NCBI RefSeq assembly: GCF_900764565.1
Contig: NZ_CAAFOM010000220.1
Location: 1 to 6,691, forward strand
Source: an uncultured Catenibacterium sp.
Lineage (GTDB): Bacteria > Bacillota_I > Bacilli_A > Erysipelotrichales > Coprobacillaceae
Direction: 5' to 3'
Length of the DNA stretch: 6,691 nt
Every line of letters begins with the position of its first letter. Position 1 is the first letter of the stretch. Shown piece by piece: positions 1 through 6,667 of this stretch. A program made the position numbers and the translations under genes. Below the pieces are notes generated by a model. It saw only the letters and a list, made by a program, of their open reading frames with translations. It was not told where the DNA came from and ran no database searches.

Positions 1-14
1 TTATTAGGGAACTA

Positions 15-23
15 TGTTATAAT
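15..23 (+). promoter_or_regulatory. Probable extended -10 promoter for relA
   Basis: The bases TGTTATAAT match the extended -10 consensus TGnTATAAT exactly. A start of transcription would fall near position 30, giving a leader of about 20 bases that already includes the ribosome binding site. The matching -35 element would lie at or before the left edge of the window and cannot be judged. In an AT-rich sequence such matches also occur by chance, and relA might instead be transcribed from a gene upstream, so this is a moderate call. Confidence 0.5.
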
Positions 24-36
24 TGAGGTAATATAT

Positions 37-45
37 GAGGGGGTG
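37..45 (+). promoter_or_regulatory. Ribosome binding site of relA
   Basis: The purine-rich run GAGGGGGTG ends 5 bases before the ATG at 51 and pairs partly with the 3' end of 16S rRNA. It supports the start at 51 over the in-frame ATG at 78 (codon 10), which has only a weaker AGGGGA about 4 bases upstream. Confidence 0.65.
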
Positions 46-50
46 TTATT

Positions 51-2267
51 ATGAAATATAAAGGCGCAGGGGACCCAATGAGTTATGACGACGTCCTTGC
101 TCTTGTAAAAACATATATCACAAAAGAAGAAAGTTTAGCCCTGATTCAAAAGGCTTATGACTTTATTATGGTGAAGCATAAGGTACAGAAAAGAAAAAGT
201 GGTGAACCTTATACAATTCATTTGATCTGGGTTGCTTATATTCTTGCAACACTTCAGACTGGACCAATTACTATTGCAGCAGGACTTCTTCATGATGTTA
301 TGGAAGATTGTGATGTGCCTCGAGAAGAAATGGTTGAGAGATTTGGTGAAGAAGTCACGACTCTAGTAGAGGGTGTTACTAAGATCACTAAGATGCCATA
401 TATGGAAGAAAGTGATTTCCATGCAGAAAATCATCGTAAGATCTATATTGCAATGGCTAAAGATATTCGTGTTATCTTAATCAAGCTAGCGGATAGACTT
501 CATAATATGCGTACACTAGAGTATATGATTCCTGAAAAACAGCAGCGTATTTCTAGAGAAACACTGGAAGTTTATGCACCTATTGCCCATCGTCTAGGTA
601 TTAATGATATTCGAGTAGAATTAGAAGATTTATGTTTGTTTTATCTTGATCCTAAAGCATATAAAGAAATTGCAGCACTTCTTGATAAGAAAAAGAGTGA
701 AAGAAAAGATTCTGTTGATGCCATGATTAAGTCAGTAGAAAAGAACTTGGAAGGCACTGGAATCACTTATCGTATTAAAGGTCGTGCAAAGCATATTTAT
801 TCTATCTATAAAAAGATGGTTTATAAGCATAAGCGTTTTGATGAAATCTATGATCTCAATGCCTTACGTATTATTGTACAGACTAAGAATGAATGTTATG
901 AAGTATTAGGTATTATGCATGAAAAGTATCGTGCGATTCCTGGTCGTTTTAAGGATTATATCGCAATGCCTAAGCCTAATATGTATCAGTCATTACATAC
1001 ATCTGTAATTGGTGAAAAAGGCTATGTATTTGAAATCCAGATCCGTACTGAAGAGATGGATGAACTCGCTGAAAGAGGGGTTGCATCTCACTGGCGTTAT
1101 AAAGAAGGTAAGAAATATAATGCGAAACAGGAACAGAAGGAAATTGGAGAAAAGCTTCAGTGGATGAGTGAATTCATTACTGTAAGTGATGAAATGAAGG
1201 ATAATGAAGCCAAAGACTTTTATAATACGTTACAGCGTGATATCTTTGAAGCCAATGTTTATGCTTTAACTCCTGCTGGTCGTATTGTAGAATTACCAAA
1301 TGGTTCAACACCTATCGACTTTGCTTATCGTGTTCATACAGAAGTTGGACATCATGCGGTTGGTGCACTTGTGAATGGTGTCATGGTTCCTTTTGATACT
1401 AAATTAAAAACAGGTGATATTGTAGAAATTAAGACCAATAAGAATTCTGGTCCAAGTGAAGGCTGGCTGAAGTTTGTAAGAACAGCTGGTGCTCGTAATA
1501 AGATTCGTCAATATATCACAAAACATGAAGAAGAAAATAAAAAACAGATCATTGAAGAAGGTAGAAGACTTCTAAGAGATGAAATCAGAGCAAGACAGCT
1601 TGATGAGAAGACTTATATGAGTCCAGATACATATAGAACATATCTTGGCTCATTTGGCGCTAATACATTTGATGATGTACTCTTCGCATTAGGTAAGAAA
1701 CATGCAACTGCTTCAACACTTTTAGATAAGGTCGCTCCACAAAAAAGAGGTTTCTTTGATAACTTGTCACAGATTCTTCGCCATAACAACAATATTCAGG
1801 AACTCAATAAGAAACATGAAAAGAGTATTGGGGTTGCAGTGACTGGTGTAGATGGATTAAAGATGCAGCTATCTAAATGCTGTAATCCTATTCCAGGTGA
1901 TAAGATTGTTGGTTTCGTATCTAAAGGACAGGGTATCAAGATTCATCGTGCTGATTGTCCGAATGTCAAGAGTGTTGCCAAAGGACGTCTCATTGATGTT
2001 TATTGGGATTATCCTAATATTGAACAGAAACGCTTTAATGTAGATCTAGAGGTTATTGGACTAGATCGTCCTAATTTATTAAGTGATATTGTGACATGTT
2101 TAAGTCAGGTCAAGGTCAATATTCTTAAGATTAATGCGAATATCATGGATTTAGATGCACATATTCGTTTAACTCTTTCTGTAGAGAATGCGGAAATCCT
2201 GCAGAATACAATTGATAATATGAATAAAGTACAGGGTGTTGCAGAAATTCGCCGTGTAATTCATTAG
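51..2267 (+). CDS. relA: Bifunctional (p)ppGpp synthetase/hydrolase (Rel)
   Basis: This cytoplasmic long RelA/SpoT homologue makes (p)ppGpp from GTP/GDP and ATP when uncharged tRNA enters the ribosomal A site, and hydrolyses it otherwise. At 738 residues it has the usual full length. The HD hydrolase domain is intact: H57, the HDVMED motif at 81-86 and D148 in KLADRLHNMRT. The synthetase domain (about 240-350) has D268, RFKD at 299-302 and E328 in FEIQIRT. RFKD, rather than the acidic EFDD-type motif of synthetase-only RelA, marks a bifunctional enzyme. A TGS domain follows at about 398-464, with H434 in the region that contacts the tRNA CCA end. Then come a helical linker, a zinc-finger-like region (C610, C611, H632, C636) and an ACT/RRM domain (about 662-738). 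The start at 51 fits the ribosome binding site; Met10 is a possible alternative. Two stop codons stand in tandem (TAG TGA). No residue expected in the active sites is missing. Confidence 0.97.
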   Translation: MKYKGAGDPMSYDDVLALVKTYITKEESLALIQKAYDFIMVKHKVQKRKSGEPYTIHLIWVAYILATLQTGPITIAAGLLHDVMEDCDVPREEMVERFGEEVTTLVEGVTKITKMPYMEESDFHAENHRKIYIAMAKDIRVILIKLADRLHNMRTLEYMIPEKQQRISRETLEVYAPIAHRLGINDIRVELEDLCLFYLDPKAYKEIAALLDKKKSERKDSVDAMIKSVEKNLEGTGITYRIKGRAKHIYSIYKKMVYKHKRFDEIYDLNALRIIVQTKNECYEVLGIMHEKYRAIPGRFKDYIAMPKPNMYQSLHTSVIGEKGYVFEIQIRTEEMDELAERGVASHWRYKEGKKYNAKQEQKEIGEKLQWMSEFITVSDEMKDNEAKDFYNTLQRDIFEANVYALTPAGRIVELPNGSTPIDFAYRVHTEVGHHAVGALVNGVMVPFDTKLKTGDIVEIKTNKNSGPSEGWLKFVRTAGARNKIRQYITKHEEENKKQIIEEGRRLLRDEIRARQLDEKTYMSPDTYRTYLGSFGANTFDDVLFALGKKHATASTLLDKVAPQKRGFFDNLSQILRHNNNIQELNKKHEKSIGVAVTGVDGLKMQLSKCCNPIPGDKIVGFVSKGQGIKIHRADCPNVKSVAKGRLIDVYWDYPNIEQKRFNVDLEVIGLDRPNLLSDIVTCLSQVKVNILKINANIMDLDAHIRLTLSVENAEILQNTIDNMNKVQGVAEIRRVIH

Positions 2268-2271
2268 TGAC

Positions 2272-2300
2272 TTGAATTAAATATACTTTTGATTTATAAT
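2272..2300 (+). promoter_or_regulatory. Sigma-A-type promoter of the hisS operon
   Basis: A -35 element TTGAAT (2272-2277) and a perfect -10 TATAAT (2295-2300) are separated by 17 bases, the optimal spacing. Transcription should begin near A2307, just before the first paired bases of T-box Stem I (about 2309). The -35 begins only 4 bases after the relA stop codon. Confidence 0.8.
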
Positions 2301-2460
2301 CACCTTATATTCAGTGAAGAAGATTAAATAACGGACATTGATAGAGAGGTCATGGCTGGTGGAAATGACTAATGAGAAGTTATGGGACACTTTGGAGAAT
2401 GCTTTAAAAAAGCACGTTGGTTACGTTATAACTAAGTAAAGTGCATGATTTATTCATGAA

Positions 2461-2491
2461 CTAAGGTGGTACCGCGTATTAACGTCCTTAG
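2461..2491 (+). promoter_or_regulatory. T-box antiterminator
   Basis: CTAAGG (2461-2466) pairs perfectly with CCTTAG (2486-2491). A second short helix, CGT (2475-2477) with ACG (2482-2484), lies above a bulge holding TGGT (2467-2470), the bases that pair with the tRNA NCCA end. The 3' half uses the same bases as the 5' arm of the terminator, so the two structures exclude each other. Confidence 0.92.
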
Positions 2492-2508
2492 ATTAAGGAC
2501 GTTTTTTT
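2481..2508 (+). terminator. Conditional intrinsic terminator of the T-box
   Basis: AACGTCCTTA (2481-2490) pairs perfectly with TAAGGACGTT (2494-2503) over a 3-base loop, and a T run (2502-2508) follows. It forms when charged tRNA is bound or no tRNA is bound. As no other terminator lies after relA, it should also end relA transcripts that reach it. Confidence 0.93.
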
Positions 2509-2516
2509 ATTTTTAT

Positions 2517-2524
2517 AAAGGAGG
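2517..2524 (+). promoter_or_regulatory. Ribosome binding site of hisS
   Basis: AAAGGAGG is a near-perfect Shine-Dalgarno sequence, 5 bases before the ATG at 2530. It lies downstream of the T-box terminator and so is transcribed only on read-through. Confidence 0.85.
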
Positions 2525-2529
2525 AACCT

Positions 2530-3810
2530 ATGAAATACAATAGACCAAGAGGGACAGTAGATATTACCCCTGAAAATTCAGAAAAATGGATTGAAATGGA
2601 ACAGTTATTAAGAACTGTTGCCGCAAATTACAACGTAAAAGAAATGCGTACACCAATCTTTGAGCACACAGAATTATTCTCTCGTGCAGTTGGTGATACT
2701 ACAGATGTAGTGACTAAAGAAATGTATACATTTAAAGATAAGGGAGATCGTTCTCTTACTTTAAGACCAGAAGGTACTGCAGGTATTGCGAGAGCTTATG
2801 TAGAAGACAAGATGTATGCTTTACCTGAAAAATTACAGAAAGTTTACTATATGGGACCAATGTTCAGATATGAACGTCCACAGAATGGTAGACAGAGACA
2901 GTTCCACCAGTTTGGTGTAGAAATGTTAGGTGTTGAATCACCATATGTAGATGTTGAATGTATGCTTATGGCAGTGACAATTGTAGAAGCACTTGGCATC
3001 AAGAATATTAAATTACATATCAACTCATTAGGTGATGATGAATCAAGAACTGCTTATAGAGAAGCTTTAAAGGATCATTTCAAACCAGTATTGAATGATT
3101 TATGTGAAGATTGTCAGGCACGTTTTGAAAAGAACCCACTAAGAATTCTAGATTGTAAAGTTGATGCAAATAACCCAGTGATGGCCTCTGCACCTCGTAC
3201 AATTGATTACTTAAGCGAAAAAGCGAAAGCACATTTCGACAAAGTATGCAGCTTATTAGATGATTTAGAAATCGAATATGTTGTAGATACGAATTTAGTA
3301 AGAGGATTAGACTACTATTCTCATACAGTATTTGAAATCATCAGTGATGATCCAAAATTAGGTGCTGGTTCTACTGTTGGTGGTGGAGGACGCTACAATG
3401 GTCTTGTAGAAGAACTTGGTGGTCCTGCAACTCCTGGTGTAGGCTTTGCATTTGGTATGGAAAGACTTATGCTTGCATTAGATGATGAAGAAGATGAAGA
3501 AAATGGTATTGATGTATATGTGATGCCATTAGGTGATGAAGCAAGAGATTTAGCTATGCAGATCATTACAATGCTTAGAGCAAACGGCTTTACTTGTGAT
3601 ATGGATTATGCAGGTAGAGGCTTAAAAGGACAGTTCAAGTCTAGTGACCGTTTTGGCGCACATCTTTCTATTATTATTGGTGAGGATGAAGTAAAGGGTG
3701 AATATGTCAATATTCGCTGCAATCATTCTAAAGAACAGAGTGAAGTTAAATTAGAAGATATCTTAAGTTATATTGAAAATCATTATGAAGGAGATCATGA
3801 ACATGAATAG
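2530..3810 (+). CDS. hisS: Histidyl-tRNA synthetase
   Basis: This class II synthetase charges tRNA-His with histidine in the cytoplasm, usually as a homodimer. The 426-residue length is normal for the bacterial enzyme. The N-terminus RPRGTVDITPE is typical. The LRPEGTAGIAR stretch (78-88) and motif 2 (about 111-125, with R113, E115, R121) build the ATP and adenylate site. The insertion domain carries C192, C195 and C209, as in Bacillus-type enzymes. The histidine-specific motif RGLDYYSH (258-265) and GGGGRYNGL (284-292) are intact, and motif 3 is GVGFAFGMER (303-312). The C-terminal anticodon-binding domain spans about 327-418. It lacks the distinctive signs of the HisZ paralogue, which has degenerate catalytic motifs. 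It is the first gene after the T-box and its last codons overlap the start of aspS, so the two are probably translationally coupled. Confidence 0.98.
   Translation: MKYNRPRGTVDITPENSEKWIEMEQLLRTVAANYNVKEMRTPIFEHTELFSRAVGDTTDVVTKEMYTFKDKGDRSLTLRPEGTAGIARAYVEDKMYALPEKLQKVYYMGPMFRYERPQNGRQRQFHQFGVEMLGVESPYVDVECMLMAVTIVEALGIKNIKLHINSLGDDESRTAYREALKDHFKPVLNDLCEDCQARFEKNPLRILDCKVDANNPVMASAPRTIDYLSEKAKAHFDKVCSLLDDLEIEYVVDTNLVRGLDYYSHTVFEIISDDPKLGAGSTVGGGGRYNGLVEELGGPATPGVGFAFGMERLMLALDDEEDEENGIDVYVMPLGDEARDLAMQIITMLRANGFTCDMDYAGRGLKGQFKSSDRFGAHLSIIIGEDEVKGEYVNIRCNHSKEQSEVKLEDILSYIENHYEGDHEHE
3788..3794 (+). promoter_or_regulatory. Ribosome binding site that decides the aspS start
   Basis: AAGGAGA lies inside the end of hisS. 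The in-frame ATG at 3797 is only 2 bases after it, too close for efficient initiation, whereas the ATG at 3803 is 8 bases after it. Earlier in-frame ATGs at 3773 and 3785 lie upstream of it. I therefore place the aspS start at 3803. Confidence 0.7.
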
Positions 3811-5566
3811 AACTCACAACAATGGAGAACTAAGAATTACTGATGTCAATAAAAAAGTAGAACTTATTGGCTGGGTTGCTAAAAAGAGAAACTTAGGTGC
3901 TTTAGTCTTTGTAGACTTAAGAGACCGTCATGGTATTACACAGGTGATCTTTGATGAATCTTTCAATGAACAGTTAAAGGATGTTAAGAATGAATATATT
4001 CTTGATATCAAGGGAACTGTCGTAGAAAGAAGTTCTAAGAACCCAGACATGCCTACAGGTGATATTGAAATCCAGGCTGAAGAAGTAAAGATTGTTAATA
4101 AGGCAGCGACTACTCCTATGATCATTGCGGATGAAACAGATGCCTTAGAAGAAACAAGAATGAAATATCGTTATCTTGATTTAAGACGTCCAGCTCTTCA
4201 GAAGAACATCATGAGACGTGCTAAGATTGTAAGAGCGATTCATGAATATTTAGATAGTGAAGAATTCGTAGAAATTGAAACACCATATTTAAATAAATCT
4301 ACACCAGAAGGTGCAAGAGACTTCTTAGTACCTTCACGTGTACATAATGGTTCATTCTATGCATTACCACAGTCTCCACAGTTATTTAAACAGTTATTAA
4401 TGGTATCTGGTTTTGAACGTTATTACCAGATTGCTAGATGTTTCCGTGATGAAGACTTACGTGCTGACCGTCAGCCAGAATTCACTCAGGTGGACGTAGA
4501 AATGAGTTTCATGGATACTGATCAGGTCATTGGTATTGGTGAAGGCTTGATCAAGAAGGTTATGAAGGATGTTATGAACATTGATGTTCAGTTACCATTC
4601 CCAAGAATGACATGGCATGATGCAATGGAAACTTATGGTATCGATAAGCCTGATACACGTTTTGACTTAAAGCTTGTTAATTTAAATGAAACAGTCAAGG
4701 ATGTTGACTTTGCGGTATTTAAGAGTGCATTAGAAGCAGGAGGACATGTTAAGGGTCTTAATGTCAAGGGTGAAGCAGATAACTATTCACGTAAGAAGAT
4801 TGATGCTTTAACTGAACTTGCTAAGAAATATAAGGCTAAAGGTCTTGCTTGGTTAAAGGTGACTGATAAGGGTGTATCTGGTCCTATCGCAAAATTCTTT
4901 ACTGAAGAACAGATGAGCGCTTTATTAGAAAAGATGAATGCTGAAGCAGGAGATTTATTACTATTTGTGAGTGATACTCATTATATGGTTGTATGTGATG
5001 CGCTTGCAGCTATCAGAAATCATTTAGGTAAAGAATTAAAGTTATATGATCCTCGTCAGTTCAACTTCTTATGGGTTGTTGACTTCCCAATGTTTGAATA
5101 TTCTGAAGAAGATGGTAGATATTATGCAATGCACCATCCATTCACTCGTCCAAAGGATTCTGATCTAGATAAGATTGATACAGATCCAGCAAACTGCTTA
5201 GCAGATGCTTATGATATCGTCTTAAACGGTTTCGAACTTGGTGGCGGATCTCAGAGAATCTATGAAGAAGAATTACAGGATCGTGCCTTCAAAGCTTTAG
5301 GATTCACACAGGATAGAATCGATGCACAGTTTGGCTGGTTTGTGGATGCATTTAGATATGGTGCACCACCACATGCTGGATTCGCATTAGGATTAGACCG
5401 TTTCGCAATGTTACTTTGTGGATGTGATTCTTTAAGAGATGTTATTGCCTTCCCTAAGAATACAAGTGCAACTTGTCCAATGTCAAAAGCACCTACACCA
5501 GTAGACAACGATCAGTTAAAGGACTTAGGAATCGAGGTAACTGAATATGAATCAGAAGAGAATTAA
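3803..5566 (+). CDS. aspS: Aspartyl-tRNA synthetase, bacterial type
   Basis: This class IIb synthetase charges tRNA-Asp. From the chosen start it has 587 residues, the usual length for the bacterial form. An N-terminal OB-fold anticodon-binding domain (about 5-100, with GWVAKKRNLGALVFVDLRD) precedes the catalytic core. The core shows the flipping-loop sequence TPEGARDFLVPSR (167-179), PQSPQLFKQLL (189-199), motif 2 FRDEDLRADRQPEFTQ (214-229) and motif 3 GLDRF (530-534). The GAD-type insertion domain, found only in bacterial AspRS, occupies about 287-410. L31 sits where leucine is associated with enzymes specific for tRNA-Asp, while histidine there is associated with ones that also charge tRNA-Asn; this is recalled family knowledge, not proof. 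The start overlaps the end of hisS by 8 bases and the end overlaps the peptidase gene by 20 bases. ATG 3797, two codons earlier, is the main alternative start. Confidence 0.96.
   Translation: MNRTHNNGELRITDVNKKVELIGWVAKKRNLGALVFVDLRDRHGITQVIFDESFNEQLKDVKNEYILDIKGTVVERSSKNPDMPTGDIEIQAEEVKIVNKAATTPMIIADETDALEETRMKYRYLDLRRPALQKNIMRRAKIVRAIHEYLDSEEFVEIETPYLNKSTPEGARDFLVPSRVHNGSFYALPQSPQLFKQLLMVSGFERYYQIARCFRDEDLRADRQPEFTQVDVEMSFMDTDQVIGIGEGLIKKVMKDVMNIDVQLPFPRMTWHDAMETYGIDKPDTRFDLKLVNLNETVKDVDFAVFKSALEAGGHVKGLNVKGEADNYSRKKIDALTELAKKYKAKGLAWLKVTDKGVSGPIAKFFTEEQMSALLEKMNAEAGDLLLFVSDTHYMVVCDALAAIRNHLGKELKLYDPRQFNFLWVVDFPMFEYSEEDGRYYAMHHPFTRPKDSDLDKIDTDPANCLADAYDIVLNGFELGGGSQRIYEEELQDRAFKALGFTQDRIDAQFGWFVDAFRYGAPPHAGFALGLDRFAMLLCGCDSLRDVIAFPKNTSATCPMSKAPTPVDNDQLKDLGIEVTEYESEEN
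5534..5538 (+). promoter_or_regulatory. Ribosome binding site of the peptidase gene
   Basis: GAGGT within the last codons of aspS ends 8 bases before the ATG at 5547, a good spacing. It is shorter than the sites of the other genes. It supports a start inside aspS, with translation linked to that of aspS. Confidence 0.6.
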
Positions 5567-6620
5567 TAAAGTATTAGAAAAGATGGAAGAAAGAGACATT
5601 GACTATTTATTAGTCACTGACCCTGTTTCTATTGATTATTTATTAGATTATGTCAATCATCCAGGTGAAAGAATGTATGTCATGGTTCTTTCATCTAAAG
5701 GCAATCATCAGTTATTCTTCAATAACTTATTCTATGTAGAAGAAGACTTAGGTATGCCTATTACTTGGTTTGATGATACAGATAATGGTCCAGCATTACT
5801 TGCAGATTATTTAAAAGATGCAAAGGTGATTGGTGTAGATAAGAATATGCCAGCACGTTTCTTGATTCCTGTACAGGATCGCGTTAACGCTAAATATGTT
5901 TTAGGATCTTTATGCGTGGATGAAGTAAGAATGCAGAAGGATGATGAAGAAAAAGCACTTATGTTTAAAGCAAGTGAAATGAATGATACAGCAATGGCTG
6001 AAGTAAAAAGATTACTTGCAACAGATAAGACTGAAATTGAAATGGATGAAGCATTACTTGCTTATTACAAGTCATTAGGTGCATCAGGTCATTCATTTAG
6101 TCCAATCATGGGTTATGGTGCCAATGGGGCTAACCCTCATCATTCATGCGATGATAGCCGTTTAAAACCAGGAGATTCTATTATCGTTGATATGGGGTGT
6201 GTTTACAAAGGATATTGTTCTGATATGACAAGAACATTCTTCTATAAGAAAGTATCTGAAAAACAGAAAGAAGTATACAATCTTGTATTAAAAGCAAATG
6301 AAGCGGCTGAAGCTGCTATCAAGCCAGGTATGAAATTATCTGAAATTGATGCAGTTGCAAGAAATATCATTACTGAAGCAGGTTATGGTAAAGAATTTAA
6401 TCATCGTTTAGGTCATTTCATTGGTAAAGATGTACATGAATTTGGTGATGTATCTTCTGTCAGTGATATTATCGCAAAGCCTGGTATGATCTTCTCAATT
6501 GAACCTGGTGTTTATTTACAAGATGATTTTGGAGTTCGTATTGAAGACTTAGTTATGGTCACTGAAGATGGCTGTAAGGTATTAAATAGTTACCCAAAGG
6601 AATTAACTGTAATTGAATAA
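5547..6620 (+). CDS. M24B family Xaa-Pro peptidase (PepQ/PepP-like)
   Basis: This is a two-metal "pita-bread" peptidase that probably cleaves the bond before proline in dipeptides or at peptide N-termini, in the cytoplasm. No signal peptide is visible. The N-terminal creatinase-type domain covers about 1-125, with the typical opening INKVLEKMEERDIDYLLVT. The catalytic domain covers about 130-350. All five metal ligands are present: D215 (IIVDMG), D226 (YCSDMTRTF), H290 (LGHFIG), E319 (SIEPGVY) and E333 (VRIEDLV). H198/H199 in NPHH lies at the usual substrate-binding position. At 357 residues it has the size of Gram-positive PepQ/YqhT-like proteins and is shorter than E. coli PepP or PepQ. Sequence alone does not decide between dipeptidase and aminopeptidase P, so no symbol is given. 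The motif normally reading GHGIG is GHFIGK here. It is the last gene of the hisS-aspS operon, overlapping aspS by 20 bases. Confidence 0.93.
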   Translation: MNQKRINKVLEKMEERDIDYLLVTDPVSIDYLLDYVNHPGERMYVMVLSSKGNHQLFFNNLFYVEEDLGMPITWFDDTDNGPALLADYLKDAKVIGVDKNMPARFLIPVQDRVNAKYVLGSLCVDEVRMQKDDEEKALMFKASEMNDTAMAEVKRLLATDKTEIEMDEALLAYYKSLGASGHSFSPIMGYGANGANPHHSCDDSRLKPGDSIIVDMGCVYKGYCSDMTRTFFYKKVSEKQKEVYNLVLKANEAAEAAIKPGMKLSEIDAVARNIITEAGYGKEFNHRLGHFIGKDVHEFGDVSSVSDIIAKPGMIFSIEPGVYLQDDFGVRIEDLVMVTEDGCKVLNSYPKELTVIE

Positions 6621-6628
6621 TTCATGTA

Positions 6629-6667
6629 GAAAGGATAGTTAGGATGTTTCCTGGCTATTCTTTTTTT
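6629..6667 (+). terminator. Intrinsic terminator ending the hisS operon
   Basis: The arms 6632-6644 and 6649-6661 pair over all 13 positions (10 Watson-Crick, 3 G-T) around a TGTT loop, and A6630 and A6631 extend the stem with T6663 and T6662. A run of seven T (6661-6667) follows directly. It starts 8 bases after the peptidase stop codon. The remaining bases to 6691 hold nothing I recognise. Confidence 0.92.

Larger units (their letters stand above)
2307..2508 (+). promoter_or_regulatory. T-box riboswitch leader of hisS-aspS
   Basis: This leader binds a specific tRNA; if it is uncharged, its 3' CCA end stabilises the antiterminator and transcription continues into hisS. Stem I can be traced by pairing: basal helix 2309-2312/2397-2400, K-turn elements AGTGA (2313-2317) and GGA (2394-2396), a short helix 2319-2322/2390-2393, the specifier loop (3' side 2384-2389), helix 2328-2332/2379-2383, helix 2336-2339/2371-2374, the AGAGA bulge (2343-2347), and helix 2348-2353/2365-2370 capped by a GGCTGGTGGAA loop that fits the conserved distal loop. 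The proposed specifier lies in GACAC (2386-2390), with GAC for Asp in the usual place. A central hairpin 2417-2423/2429-2435 lies inside the pairing 2412-2415/2441-2444. Stem III is 2444-2448/2454-2458. The T-box sequence AAGGTGGTACCGCG (2463-2476) is a near-perfect consensus. I could not trace a clear Stem IIA/B pseudoknot. Confidence 0.95.

Noticed and set aside
2282..2287. TATACT as an alternative -10 element
   Set aside because: A better -10 (TATAAT at 2295) stands 17 bases from a good -35, while this one has no suitably spaced -35.
2401..2413. Hairpin GCTTT-AAA-AAAGC as a terminator
   Set aside because: No T run follows it and it lies within the T-box leader, where other pairings use the same bases.
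2425..2432. Palindrome GTTATAAC as a possible repressor operator
   Set aside because: It is only 8 bases long and lies in the transcribed leader, within and beside a T-box hairpin that explains it better.
3773..3802. Longer aspS starting at the ATG at 3773, 3785 or 3797
   Set aside because: The first two lie before the ribosome binding site at 3788-3794 and the third is only 2 bases after it. The protein from 3803 begins like known bacterial AspRS.
3928..4125. Open frame of 65 codons on the minus strand inside aspS
   Set aside because: It lies wholly within a conserved gene, has no convincing ribosome binding site or promoter context, and its translation looks like a shadow of the aspS frame.
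5260..5508. Open frame of 82 codons on the minus strand inside aspS
   Set aside because: It is antisense to the conserved motif 3 region of aspS, and its composition resembles no recognisable protein.
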